Positions 1 to 8,188 of a stretch of DNA of 64,000 nt are shown here, piece by piece (position 1 is the stretch's first letter; the number at the start of each line of letters is the position of its first letter). A program made the translations under genes and the position numbers. The notes under the pieces were generated by a model. That model searched no databases, was not told the origin of the DNA, and saw only the letters and a program-made list of their open reading frames with translations. This DNA comes from an uncultured Opitutia bacterium. Its GTDB lineage: Bacteria > Verrucomicrobiota > Verrucomicrobiia > Opitutales > Opitutaceae. The DNA lies in NCBI GenBank assembly GCA_903855985.1, contig CAIOAO010000014.1, positions 1-64,000 on the forward strand, in the 5' to 3' direction.

Positions 1-23
1 AGTGTAACCTATTGGGTTACACT
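1..23. repeat. Perfect inverted repeat at window edge
   Basis: Arms AGTGTAACC and GGTTACACT flank a 5-nt loop. It lies downstream of the lemA-TPM operon, which reads leftward. No T-run follows on either strand, so an operator for a gene left of the window is as likely as a weak terminator. The AT-rich sequence stands out from its GC-rich surroundings. Confidence 0.4.
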
Positions 24-77
24 GGATGGCAGGCCGGGGCGCGATGGATCGCCGCTCATGGGCGGCGTGGGCTGGGT

Positions 78-515
78 TCAGTCGGTCTCCTCGACGCGGT
101 TGGGGAGTTCGTCCTGGTCATCGGCACCCCGCGGAAACTGTTCGGCCAGCAGCTGGCCGGCGTGCTCGATCCCGTGGACCAGGCCCGCGGTGAAATCGCC
201 GCGCTTGAAATGCAGGGTCATGGCGGCCGTGAGCAGGCGCCAGAACGCGTCGCCGCATTTCTCATGCACTGCGGTGTCGCCGATGACGGCGAACGTGCGC
301 GAGCGCGGGGCGAGGAAGATGAGCACGCCGTTGCGGGCCTTGGTATGCGTCATGCCGAGCCGTTCGAACTGTCGCTGGGCGGCGGCCACGGGATCGGCGG
401 CCGGGTGCCGGGCGATGACGACACGGATTTCGCCGGAGGTGTGTGACTCCGCGGCGGCGATGGCGGCCACGACTCGCGAATGGTCGATCTTGGGGAGAGG
501 GGAGAAGAAGCTCAT
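78..515 (-). CDS. TPM domain protein (145 aa), second TPM gene of lemA operon
   Basis: A 145-residue protein consisting almost entirely of a TPM_phosphatase (YgcG-type) fold. The N-terminal part has the family's SGEIRVVI strand and the later NGVLIF and FAVIGD strands. It has no signal peptide and no glycine-rich tail, unlike its upstream neighbour, so it is probably cytoplasmic or peripheral at the membrane. The ATG at 515 was chosen because it follows the preceding gene's stop by 4 bases and starts the conserved domain; the open frame continues upstream only through the low-complexity glycine codons of the neighbour. The lemA-TPM-TPM order is common in bacteria; its biochemical role is not settled, with membrane-protein quality control or stress proposed. 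Confidence 0.85.
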   Translation of the reverse strand: MSFFSPLPKIDHSRVVAAIAAAESHTSGEIRVVIARHPAADPVAAAQRQFERLGMTHTKARNGVLIFLAPRSRTFAVIGDTAVHEKCGDAFWRLLTAAMTLHFKRGDFTAGLVHGIEHAGQLLAEQFPRGADDQDELPNRVEETD

Positions 516-519
516 GATG

Positions 520-1284
520 TTACCAGCTCCCTCCCGCGCCGCCGCCGCCGAAGCTGCCGCCACCGCCGGAGAAACTTCCGCCACCACCGCCACCGGAAGA
601 GCCGCCGCCACCACCCCAGCCGCCACCGGGGATGAAGATGGTCCGGCCATTTCGGCCGTAAACGGCGCTGCCACGGGCGCGCCGGATCAGGACGGAAAAA
701 CCAATGAAGACGACAAACAACAGGATGATGACGGGCAGGGGCAGGTTGCCGGAATTGCCGCGCCGGTCGGCCACACTGCGGCCGGTGCCTTTGTATTCGC
801 CGCGTGTGGCAGCGATCATTGCGTGCACGCCGGCGGTCACTCCACCGGCGTAGTCGCCTGTGCGGAATTTCGGGGTGATTTCGTTCGCGATGATCTGCTG
901 GCAGAGTGCGTCGGGCAGCACGCCCTCGAGCCCATAGCCGACCTGGAGGTAGAGCTTGTGGTCCGAGCTGAAGATGAAGAGGACGGCGCCGTTCTTTTTG
1001 TCCTTCAGCCCGACGCCCCAGGACTGGGCGACGCGCACGGTGTAGTCCTCGATGGCGGAGTCCGACGCCATATGCGGATAGATCGCGACGACAAGCTGGT
1101 TGGAGGTATCGCGCTCGAACTGGGTGAGCTCGGCGTCGAGGGCCTGCACCGTGCCGGCGGGGACGATGCCGGCGTAGTCGTTGAAGTGATTGCGCGGGGC
1201 GGGCGGGATGACCTCGGCGGCGGGCAGGCCCAGGCTGCCCAGCAGCCAGGCGCCGAGCAGAGGAAGCAGCACGCGCCAGCGCAT
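520..1284 (-). CDS. TPM domain membrane protein, YgcG family (254 aa)
   Basis: A signal peptide (residues 1-23, ending near PAAE) is followed by an exported TPM domain (about 30-160), one transmembrane helix around residues 180-200 (LPVIILLFVVFIGFSVLI), and a C-terminal tail that is almost pure glycine with a few serines, ending GGSW. This is the standard architecture of YgcG/TPM proteins: domain outside, anchor, Gly-rich cytoplasmic tail. It sits between lemA (28 bp upstream) and the second TPM gene (4 bp downstream), so the three are almost certainly cotranscribed. Function is inferred from family only. Confidence 0.9.
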   Translation of the reverse strand: MRWRVLLPLLGAWLLGSLGLPAAEVIPPAPRNHFNDYAGIVPAGTVQALDAELTQFERDTSNQLVVAIYPHMASDSAIEDYTVRVAQSWGVGLKDKKNGAVLFIFSSDHKLYLQVGYGLEGVLPDALCQQIIANEITPKFRTGDYAGGVTAGVHAMIAATRGEYKGTGRSVADRRGNSGNLPLPVIILLFVVFIGFSVLIRRARGSAVYGRNGRTIFIPGGGWGGGGGSSGGGGGGSFSGGGGSFGGGGAGGSW

Positions 1285-1312
1285 GGGTGGGAAAACGGAC
1301 CGGTGGGTCCGT

Positions 1313-1951
1313 TTACGGCTTGGCCGGGGCGGGCTTGGCGCCGAAGTCGAACTGCACCGCCGGCGGCCGGTCGGAGCCGGCGGTGGCGGTGAAATACGGG
1401 CGGGCCGTATGGCCGAACATGCCGGCGAAGATCACGGCGGGAAAACTCTTCAGCGCGGTGTTGTAGGCCTGGACGGCGTCGTTGAAGCGGCCGCGCTCGA
1501 CCGAGATGCGGTTCTCCGTGCCCTCCAGCTGGGCCTGCAGGTCGCGGAAGCCGGCGGTGGCGGTGAGGTTGGGGTAGCGCTCCGAGACGACCAGCAGGCG
1601 CGAGAGCGCGCCGCCGAGCTGGGCCTGGGCCTGCTCGAACTCGGCGAACTTGGCCGGGTCGGTGGGCGCGCCGCCGGCGGGAAGCTGGACCCGGCCGACC
1701 GACGCGCGGGCGGCGGTGATCTCGGCGAGGGTGGACTTTTCGAAGTTGGCGGCGCCGGCGACGGTGTTGACGAGATTGGGCACGAGGTCGGCGCGGCGCT
1801 GGTAGACGTTCTGGACCTGGGCCCAGGCCGCGTCGGTGCCCTGCTGGAGGGTGACGAGGCGGTTGTAGATGCCGCTGATGGACAGGGCGACGATGACGGC
1901 GAGAACGACGAGGACGCCGACGAGGGCGAGGAGGATTTTACCGAAGCTCAT
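1313..1951 (-). CDS. lemA: LemA family protein
   Basis: A 212-residue protein with one N-terminal transmembrane helix (residues about 6-28) followed by the long helical LemA domain. Family signatures are visible: YNRLVTLQQGTDAAWAQV, the QRRADLVPNLVNTV block, and SERYPNLTA near residue 120. The ATG at 1951 puts the helix at the very N-terminus, typical for LemA; the frame stays open upstream but that part is shadow of the opposite gene. First gene of a lemA-TPM-TPM operon reading leftward. It is divergent from the dienelactone hydrolase gene, with 129 bp between the starts. Confidence 0.93.
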   Translation of the reverse strand: MSFGKILLALVGVLVVLAVIVALSISGIYNRLVTLQQGTDAAWAQVQNVYQRRADLVPNLVNTVAGAANFEKSTLAEITAARASVGRVQLPAGGAPTDPAKFAEFEQAQAQLGGALSRLLVVSERYPNLTATAGFRDLQAQLEGTENRISVERGRFNDAVQAYNTALKSFPAVIFAGMFGHTARPYFTATAGSDRPPAVQFDFGAKPAPAKP

Positions 1952-1998
1952 GGGCCCAAGGCTATCCAGCCCCCGGTTTGGCGCAAGGGGCAAGGGCC

Positions 1999-2023
1999 TT
2001 GAACAGCGGGGGAAAGTTATAAT
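1999..2023 (+). promoter_or_regulatory. Candidate promoter for dienelactone hydrolase gene
   Basis: A perfect -10 hexamer TATAAT lies at 2018-2023, 57 bp before the ATG at 2081, in the divergent spacer. TTGAAC at 1999-2004 resembles a -35 box but the 13-bp spacing is too short for typical sigma-70, so only the -10 assignment is reasonable. Confidence 0.35.
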
Positions 2024-2080
2024 AGACGGAAACAAGGTGGCGGTTTGACGAAAGCGCGGGGCCCACCACCGTTGTGGCCG

Positions 2081-2884
2081 ATGAAAACCTCCCTTGCGCT
2101 TCTGTTGTTCTCCCTGGCGGCGCTGACGGCGTCGGCGAAACTTGTCACCCGGTCCGTCGCCTACGAGCAGGGCGGGGTGAAGCTGGTGGGTTACCTGGCC
2201 TACGATGACAGCCAGACCGTGCACGGAAAGCTCCCCGGCGTGCTCGTCGTCCACGAATGGTGGGGCCTCAATGATTACGCGCGCAGCCGCGCCGAGCAGC
2301 TGGCGAAGCTGGGCTATGTGGCGTTCGCCCTCGACATGTATGGCGCCGGGCAGAGCACGACTGAGGCGAAGCAGGCCGGGGCCTGGGCCGGGCAATTTTA
2401 CGGTTCGCCGCTGATGGCGCAGCGCGCGCAGGCGGGGCTCGACCAGTTGCTGGCGACGGGGCTGGTGGATCCGGCGCGGGTCGCGGCCATTGGCTATTGT
2501 TTTGGCGGCTCGACGGTGCAGGCGCTGGCGTATTCCGGCGCACCGCTGGCGGGCATCGTGAGCTTTCACGGCGGGCTGATCCCGGTGCCGGCGGACGCCG
2601 CGGCGAAAACCAAGGCGAAGATCCTGGTCTGCAACGGCGGCGCCGACGGGTTTGTCCCGGCGAAGGACATCAACGCCTTCACCGACGCGATGAATGCCGG
2701 GAAGTTCGACTACCAGTTCATCAGCTACGCGCATGCGATCCACGCCTTCACGAGCCCGTCGGCCGACCGGCTGGCGGCGGCGAACGGGATGCAGGGGAAG
2801 ATTGGCTACAACGCCGCGGCGGACCACCGCTCGTGGCAGCACATGGCGGATTTCTTCGCCGAGATCTTCGCGAAAAAGGCATAA
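2081..2884 (+). CDS. Dienelactone hydrolase family protein, exported
   Basis: A 267-residue alpha/beta hydrolase. The ATG at 2081 opens a clear signal peptide (MKTSLALLLFSLAALTASA); an upstream TTG start would bury it. The DLH triad is visible: nucleophile Cys140 in GYCFGG, Asp189 in GGADGFVP, and His221 in the HAIHAF segment. VVHEWWGLN near residue 55 supplies the oxyanion-side motif. Members hydrolyse dienelactone-like or other ester/lactone substrates; the real substrate here is unknown and export suggests a periplasmic target. Not linked to aromatic degradation genes. Confidence 0.9.
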   Translation: MKTSLALLLFSLAALTASAKLVTRSVAYEQGGVKLVGYLAYDDSQTVHGKLPGVLVVHEWWGLNDYARSRAEQLAKLGYVAFALDMYGAGQSTTEAKQAGAWAGQFYGSPLMAQRAQAGLDQLLATGLVDPARVAAIGYCFGGSTVQALAYSGAPLAGIVSFHGGLIPVPADAAAKTKAKILVCNGGADGFVPAKDINAFTDAMNAGKFDYQFISYAHAIHAFTSPSADRLAAANGMQGKIGYNAAADHRSWQHMADFFAEIFAKKA

Positions 2885-2946
2885 ACCTGCGGGCGGGACC
2901 GTCCGGCGGCTTGCCACGGGCGGAAGTTTTGCCTTCTTCACCAGTC

Positions 2947-3366
2947 ATGGACCTCGCGACCGCCCGCCAGCAGATCACCGCCAGCTTTGAACGCATGCGT
3001 GCGCTTTATTTCACGCCGGTGTTCGACGAGTGGGTCATCCTCGCGCCGGGGTCGCAACAAAGCGGCATCCTGGCCTACACCGGTCCGCGGGTGGAGGAGT
3101 TCCGCAAGAGCCTGCCGGATGACGTCAAACCCCTGCTCGCACAGGTGAGCGGGCTGAAGCTCGAGCCGGGCGACTTCGAGTTCACCCACTCGGGCGACGG
3201 CACGCGGCACGACGTCCTGCTCAAGCTCGGCGTCAACAGCTACCTGGTCTGCAACAACACCGCCAAATCCATGGCGGAGATCCGCGCCGATACGCGGTGG
3301 TTGAAGGCGCAGGCGGCGTTCGTGGACCTGAGCGAGAAATTCCGCGTCGACCCGCTGACGGTCTAG
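2947..3366 (+). CDS. Conserved-looking hypothetical protein (139 aa)
   Basis: I do not recognise the family. The protein is soluble, with no signal or membrane segment, and has a mixed alpha/beta pattern: a start-proximal helix (ATARQQITASFERMRALY), the strand VFDEWVILAP, then two more strand-rich blocks (DFEFTHSGDG, YLVCNNTAKSM). The layout is loosely reminiscent of small roadblock/profilin-like domains, but that is only an impression. The ATG at 2947 follows the upstream hydrolase stop by 62 bp on the same strand, so cotranscription is possible. Confidence 0.7.
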   Translation: MDLATARQQITASFERMRALYFTPVFDEWVILAPGSQQSGILAYTGPRVEEFRKSLPDDVKPLLAQVSGLKLEPGDFEFTHSGDGTRHDVLLKLGVNSYLVCNNTAKSMAEIRADTRWLKAQAAFVDLSEKFRVDPLTV

Positions 3367-3468
3367 GTCCGCCCGGTCGGACCGGGGATGGACAAAGGCC
3401 GTCCCAACGGCCAGTCTGGGTCAACCGCCCGGACTGAATGACGGGCGGCCCGAAAGGCACCCCGCCCC

Positions 3469-4647
3469 ATGATGACCTCCAAGCAACGGTTTCTCACGAC
3501 CCTGGCCGGCGGTCGGCCGGACCGGCTGCCCGTCACCACCCACTGGGTGCCGGGTTATTTCCTGCAGAACGTCGTGCAGCTGGCGGAGCAGGATTTTTAT
3601 GACCGCTTCGGGTTGGACCCGATCCTCTACCTGGCGCCGCACCTGCCCGACCCCGCCCTCGGCCAGTACCATGACCCGGACCAGGGGCAGATTGGGTTTC
3701 TGGAGAGCCGTCGCGTGGCCAGCGACCAGTGGCGGGTGCGCAGCGAGAAGATCTCCGGCCGCCAGTACCCGGCCACCCGCTGGAGCTTTGTCACCCCCAA
3801 GGGCACGCTGAGCATGGTGCTGGAATCCGACCGCTACAGCGCGTGGGTGGTCGAGCCGCTGGTAAAGGAACGGCGCGATATCGATCTCATCGGCGAATAT
3901 TGCACCGCCCCGCTGTGCGACGTCGCGACCGTCAACCGCGCGGCCGAACAGTTTGGCGAGCGCGGCCTGGTGCGGTCGTATGTCTGCTGCTTCGACATCT
4001 TCGGCCAGCCGGGCACGTGGCAGGACGCCACGTGCCTCGCGGGCACCGAGGAGATGATCATGGCGACGTTCGACGATCCGGCCTGGGTGCACGAGTTCCT
4101 CGGCATCCTGCAGCGGCGGAAGAAAACCCACCTCGATTCCATGGCGGGGGCGCGCTTCGACCTGCTCGAGCTGGGCGGCGGCAGCGCGTCATCGTCGGTC
4201 ATCTCCCCGAAAATCTTCGACGAGTTCGTCGCCCCCTACGACGCGGAGCTGATTCGCATCGCCCACCAGCGCGGCCAGCGCATCGCCTATCACACCTGCG
4301 GCGGGATGATGCCGCTGCTCGAGCGCATCGCCGCCATGAAACCCGACGCCATGGAGACGTTCACGCCGCCGGCCATGGGCGGCGACGCCGACCTGGCCGA
4401 GGCGCGCCGGCGGATTCCGCGCGACATCTGCATGATCGGCGGATTTGACCAGTATCACAATTTCGTCGGTTGCAGCCCGGAGGAGACCCGGCGGGAGGTG
4501 CGGCGGTGTTTTGACGCGGCCGGACGCGACGGCGGTTACATCCTGTGTCCCTCGGACCAGTTCTTCGCGGCGGACACCCGCCTGCTCGAGGCCTTCGCGG
4601 ACGAGGCGCGCCACTGCACCTACGAGGAGAACGCGGTGCCGGCCTAG
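3469..4647 (+). CDS. Uroporphyrinogen decarboxylase-like protein (392 aa)
   Basis: A URO-D superfamily TIM barrel: N-terminal SKQRFLTTLAGGRPDRLPV, the central LLELGGGSASSSVISPKIFDEFVAPY block, the YHTCGGMMPLLERI strand and the C-terminal GGYILCPSDQF. The N-terminal substrate-binding region of true HemE is not preserved and no haem genes are near, so this belongs to the broad methyltransferase/URO-D-like group (MtaA/CmuA relatives and uncharacterised proteins), not porphyrin synthesis. Cys and His in the HTCGG strand could bind a metal, as in cobalamin or methanol MtaA-type enzymes. It converges with a second URO-D-like gene and their stop codons overlap. Confidence 0.88.
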   Translation: MMTSKQRFLTTLAGGRPDRLPVTTHWVPGYFLQNVVQLAEQDFYDRFGLDPILYLAPHLPDPALGQYHDPDQGQIGFLESRRVASDQWRVRSEKISGRQYPATRWSFVTPKGTLSMVLESDRYSAWVVEPLVKERRDIDLIGEYCTAPLCDVATVNRAAEQFGERGLVRSYVCCFDIFGQPGTWQDATCLAGTEEMIMATFDDPAWVHEFLGILQRRKKTHLDSMAGARFDLLELGGGSASSSVISPKIFDEFVAPYDAELIRIAHQRGQRIAYHTCGGMMPLLERIAAMKPDAMETFTPPAMGGDADLAEARRRIPRDICMIGGFDQYHNFVGCSPEETRREVRRCFDAAGRDGGYILCPSDQFFAADTRLLEAFADEARHCTYEENAVPA

Positions 4648-5729
4648 CGCGCCGCGGGACCGTACCCGCCGCACTCGCGGGCCGTGGCGTACATCGCCAC
4701 GACGTTCTCGGTCGGCGAGTTATCCTGCAGCTGGTGCGTCGGGGAGAAACAGTACCCGCCGCCCGGCATCATGATCTCGAGCGTCCGCCGGCAATACGCC
4801 GCGGTTTCCTCCGCCGTGCCCGACGCCACGGGGCCCGCCGTGCTGATGCAGCCGTGGAAAGCCAGCCGGCCGCCGAAATGCGCCTTCAGGTAGGCGGGCT
4901 CCATGTTCTTCGCCTCGGGCTGCAGGGTGTCGACGGCCTTGATGCCGACCGCGATGAAGTCCTCGAACGCCCAGCTGCTCGAGCCGCAGCAGTGGATCAT
5001 GGCGGGCAGGCCGTACGACTTGGCCAGGTCGGTGAATTGCTGGTGCAACGGCCGGATATGCCGGCGGTACAGCTCGGGGCTGATTGTGGGCCCGATCTGC
5101 GTGCCGAGATCCTCGCCCAGCCAGACAAAGTCGATGCCGCCCTTCGCGGCCTCGAGCGTCCGCCGCAAAATCTCGAATTGGATTTCGAACCGGCGGCGCG
5201 TCAGCAGCAGCCCGGCCGGATCGTCGGTGATCAGGTCCACGAGTGTCTGCTCCATGGAGCGGAGCATGCCGTTGCCGTTGATGACATCGGGCAGGCCCGC
5301 GTTGCCCGCGAACACGCCAAACTGGGCGTATTGCCGGCACTGGTCGTAAATCGCGGAGTAGTCGAAGTCATCGGGCGAGGGCATGGGCCAGGCCGCGACC
5401 TGCTCCTCGGTCGCCTCCTGCAGCGGGAAGTCGCAGAAATCCCAGTAACCTCCCGAGGCGTGTTCGACCCACATCCGGTGGATGCCCCAGTCGTCCACCT
5501 TCACCCCGCGCTCCGGGATGTCGGCGTGGAACTTGGGTCCGGTGTACGGGGCCCAGAGGCCGCGGAAGTCGACATTCAGGGCCTGCCGGAGCCCCTCGTC
5601 ATCCGTGGGCTTCAGCCCGAAGTGCCCTTTCAACCGGCGGTCGATGTCCTCGTTGGCAAAGTAGTCGATGGGCACGCGGTCCGGCTGTTGGCAGGCCAGG
5701 GCCGTGAGGACGCGTTCTTTGGAGTTCAT
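4644..5729 (-). CDS. Uroporphyrinogen decarboxylase-like protein (361 aa)
   Basis: Second URO-D superfamily member, 361 residues, beginning MNSKERVLTALACQQPDRVPID, the hallmark start of this subfamily. Other blocks are FVWLGEDLGTQIGPTISPELYRRHIRPL near residue 200, AMIHCCGSSSWAF near 250 and the C-terminal MMPGGGYCFSPTHQLQDNSPTENVVAMY, a strong signature of the URO-D-like proteins that accompany sugar catabolism in Verrucomicrobiota and Bacteroidota. The ATG at 5729 gives the canonical start; the open frame beyond it is non-coding. It converges with the URO-D-like gene on the other strand, sharing the palindrome CTAG at 4644-4647 as both stop codons. Substrate unknown. Confidence 0.9.
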   Translation of the reverse strand: MNSKERVLTALACQQPDRVPIDYFANEDIDRRLKGHFGLKPTDDEGLRQALNVDFRGLWAPYTGPKFHADIPERGVKVDDWGIHRMWVEHASGGYWDFCDFPLQEATEEQVAAWPMPSPDDFDYSAIYDQCRQYAQFGVFAGNAGLPDVINGNGMLRSMEQTLVDLITDDPAGLLLTRRRFEIQFEILRRTLEAAKGGIDFVWLGEDLGTQIGPTISPELYRRHIRPLHQQFTDLAKSYGLPAMIHCCGSSSWAFEDFIAVGIKAVDTLQPEAKNMEPAYLKAHFGGRLAFHGCISTAGPVASGTAEETAAYCRRTLEIMMPGGGYCFSPTHQLQDNSPTENVVAMYATARECGGYGPAAR

Positions 5730-5908
5730 CGAGGAGGGGTCGGGCAACAGGGGAGAAAGACAGACCGGCTGGACGCAGACTGACGTTCGCAGCCAACCCG
5801 CTTCCCGGGGGGAAGGCCCGCAGGAAATGGCCGCCGCGGCACGTATTGAGCCGGACCGCTGAGGCGGATAATCCGCGCTGATGGCCCCCTGCGCGGGTGC
5901 GAACCCGT

Positions 5909-6931
5909 TCAGGCCATCAGGCCCGTGGCCACGAACCAACCGTAGGCGGCGAGGAGCGGCCAGCCCATCCAGCGCGGCAGGCCGCCGGCGAAGAGCACGC
6001 AACCCGCGTGCAGCACGGCGGCGCCGATCAGGATGGCGAGGCCGGTTTCGAAGAAATTCGGCACGGGCAGCGGCTGGACCAGGGCGCAGAGTCCGATGCA
6101 GAGCGGGATGCAGATGTGGCCGTCGCCGACCTGCGAGGCGTAGGCAATGTCGGCGCGGCGTTTGGCGGCGTAATAGAACGCGAGCAGGGCGTTGGGCACG
6201 ACCATGAGCCAGCCGCTCAGCCAGCCGAGGTGCGCGGCGCTGATGAAGCCGCCCTTTTGCGCCGAGATCCAGTCCACGAGCCAGTCGGTGCTGGCGTAAA
6301 TCCCGTAGGCCGCGACCAGGACGATGAACAGGTCGAGGTAGAACAGCGGGCCGAAGGATTTCCGCTGGCGGACGTTGTGCTTGAGGACATCGAACACCTG
6401 GAAGCACTGCCAGAAGAGGAACAGCGCGATGAGCACGAGTCCGTCGGTGGCGTCGAGCCGTCCGTCGGCGCCGAGCGCCCAGGTGACGCCGCTGAAAAAG
6501 ACCACGGCGGCGAGCGTGAGCAACAGGGAGAGCCGGTTGATCTTCTGCTCGGTTTCGGTGGAGGCCGCGCCCTTGGCGGCCCGGGCGCCGCGTTTCTTTT
6601 TGAGCTTCGATTCGGACCGCAGGCTCAGCCCCCAGAACAGCGCGGGCAGGCCGAGGATGAGGGTGAGGTTGGTGACATTGTTGACGAGGCAGTTGGTCAG
6701 GACCTCCTGCACCGGGCCGTGACGGCTGACGACGATGGCGACGAAGACCAGGTTGCCCAGGCCGGAGCAGTACGGCATCACGAGCGTGCCGAGCGCGGTG
6801 CCCTCGAGGCCGTGGTCGAGGAGGGCCTCGAGCCGCCAGATCATCAGCAGGGAGGCGGTGAGGAACAGCCCGAGGTAGGTCCACACGCTGGTGAGCCCCA
6901 GGCCGTCAATGGACTCGGCGAGGGGATTCAC
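5909..6931 (-). CDS. Sodium/calcium exchanger-type membrane protein
   Basis: A roughly 340-residue polytopic protein with about ten hydrophobic segments in two similar halves, and a charged cytoplasmic loop (SESKLKKKRGARAAKGA) in the middle. Each half carries an exchanger-like motif: GLGNLVFVAIVV with NCLVNNVTNLTLILGLPALF in the first, VVPNALLAFYYAAKRR in the second, fitting the cation/Ca2+ antiporter (CaCA) alpha-repeats. No ATG lies near the conserved N-terminus. The best start is GTG at 6931, which overlaps the stop of the upstream ABC ATPase gene as GTGA, so translation is coupled. Ion specificity cannot be read. Confidence 0.8.
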   Translation of the reverse strand: MNPLAESIDGLGLTSVWTYLGLFLTASLLMIWRLEALLDHGLEGTALGTLVMPYCSGLGNLVFVAIVVSRHGPVQEVLTNCLVNNVTNLTLILGLPALFWGLSLRSESKLKKKRGARAAKGAASTETEQKINRLSLLLTLAAVVFFSGVTWALGADGRLDATDGLVLIALFLFWQCFQVFDVLKHNVRQRKSFGPLFYLDLFIVLVAAYGIYASTDWLVDWISAQKGGFISAAHLGWLSGWLMVVPNALLAFYYAAKRRADIAYASQVGDGHICIPLCIGLCALVQPLPVPNFFETGLAILIGAAVLHAGCVLFAGGLPRWMGWPLLAAYGWFVATGLMA

Positions 6932-7737
6932 GGATTCGACGGGCTCACCGCGGGCGGACGGGTGAAGCCGAGCCGGTAGCGGCGGCCGGCGCGGATGAGC
7001 TTGAGCGGCGCGCCCAGGGCGGCGGAGAGCCGGGCCGAGGTGAGCAGCGCGGCGCGCGGGCCGGCCGCGACCACGCGGCCCCGGCGTAGCAGCAGGGCGT
7101 GGGTGAACGCAGGGGTGATCTCCTCGACGTGGTGTGTGACCAGGACGAGCGCAGGTGCGCCGCGCCGCCGGGCGAGCCGGTCCACGAAATTCAGGAAATG
7201 CTCGCGCGCGACCGGATCGAGCCCGGCGCAGGGTTCGTCGAGGATCAGCAGGCGGGGCCGGGCCATGAGGGCGCGGGCGATGAGCACGCGCTGGCGCTCG
7301 CCCTGCGAGAAGTGCACCCACTCGCGGCAGGCCAGGCCGCCCGCGCCCACGAGCCGCAACAGGCGCGCGGCGGCGGCACGGTCGGCGCGGCTGGTTTTTT
7401 TCCAGAGGTCGAGCTGGGCGAATTTGCCGCTCATGACGGTGTCGAGGGCGGTCTCGGCGAGCGGGATGGCGGCGGCAAACGCGCTGGTGACCAGGCCGAT
7501 GTGGAGCTGCAGGGCGCGCCAGTCGCTGTCGCCGTACTGCTGGCCGAGCACGGTGATCTCACCGGCGGTGGGCGTGAGGAAGCCGGTCAGCGTCTTGAGC
7601 AGGGAGGTTTTACCGGAGCCGTTGGCGCCAAGGATGACCCAGTGCTCGCCGGGGCGGACCGTCCAGGCGACGTCCGACAAAATCGTGGTCCGCCCGCGGA
7701 CCACGCGCAGGCCGGTGACGTCGAGGATGGGTTGCAT
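6928..7737 (-). CDS. ABC transporter ATP-binding protein (269 aa)
   Basis: A single ABC ATPase domain: Walker A GANGSGKTS near residue 40, signature FSQGERQR, Walker B RLLILDEP, D-loop CAGLDP and switch histidine VTHH. The closest recognisable group is the solitary ModF/YheS-like iron or molybdate-type ATPases; no cognate permease is adjacent. The start at 7737 (MQPILDV) begins the domain; an upstream ATG would add a Pro/Arg-rich stretch unlike the family. Its stop overlaps the exchanger's GTG start, so the pair is an operon. Whether the ATPase energises or regulates that exchanger is unknown. Confidence 0.88.
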   Translation of the reverse strand: MQPILDVTGLRVVRGRTTILSDVAWTVRPGEHWVILGANGSGKTSLLKTLTGFLTPTAGEITVLGQQYGDSDWRALQLHIGLVTSAFAAAIPLAETALDTVMSGKFAQLDLWKKTSRADRAAAARLLRLVGAGGLACREWVHFSQGERQRVLIARALMARPRLLILDEPCAGLDPVAREHFLNFVDRLARRRGAPALVLVTHHVEEITPAFTHALLLRRGRVVAAGPRAALLTSARLSAALGAPLKLIRAGRRYRLGFTRPPAVSPSNP

Positions 7738-7822
7738 GGCGTCCGTGAATTTCGGGGGGTTCGGAGCCTTGGCGCAAGAGGGATTGCCTCGCCGGCGGCG
7801 GAGGCGCAATGACAGGGGAGCC

Positions 7823-8188
7823 ATGAGCACCCTGAAGGTCTACACCTACAAGAACTGCGATACCTGCCGCCGGGCGGTAAAATGGCTGGGAGCACACGGC
7901 CTCGCGTTTGACGAACACCCGATCCGGGAGACGCCGCCGGCGCCGGCGGAGCTGCGCACGATGCTGGCGGCGTATGACGGCGAGTTGCGCCGGCTCTTCA
8001 ACACCTCCGGCGGCGATTACCGCGAACAGAAGCTCGGCGAGAAGCTGCCGACGCTGACCCCGGCCGCGGCGCTGGCGCTGCTGGCCGGCAACGGCAACCT
8101 CGTCAAACGGCCGTTCCTGCTGGGCGCAAAGGTGGCGCTGGTGGGGTTTGACGAGGCCGCCTGGACGTCCGCCCTGTTGAAAAAATGA
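7823..8188 (+). CDS. ArsC/Spx family protein (YffB-like)
   Basis: A 121-residue thioredoxin-fold protein beginning MSTLKVYTYKNCDTCRRAVKWL, with the CxxC pair Cys11/Cys14 of YffB/Spx proteins. NLVKRPFLLG near residue 92 is the family's conserved cis-Pro-like and R-P motif, followed by VALVGFDEAAW. These proteins are glutathione-dependent reductases or transcription regulators; true arsenate reduction is unlikely without other ars genes nearby. Its stop overlaps the next gene's start as ATGA (8185-8188). A homologous copy of its last 21 codons recurs 630 bp downstream. Confidence 0.9.
   Translation: MSTLKVYTYKNCDTCRRAVKWLGAHGLAFDEHPIRETPPAPAELRTMLAAYDGELRRLFNTSGGDYREQKLGEKLPTLTPAAALALLAGNGNLVKRPFLLGAKVALVGFDEAAWTSALLKK

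Noticed and set aside
58-1392. Long plus-strand open frame across the TPM genes
   Set aside because: It is the opposite-strand shadow of three well-supported minus-strand genes; its composition is Gly/Ala/Arg noise.
4644-6884. Long N-terminal extension of the minus-strand URO-D-like gene
   Set aside because: The part upstream of 5729 is Arg/Pro-rich and overlaps the ion-exchanger gene in another frame; the standard family start is at 5729.
7823-8188. Arsenate reductase involved in arsenic resistance
   Set aside because: No arsR, arsB or acr3 neighbour; the short form with the CDTC start fits YffB/Spx proteins better.
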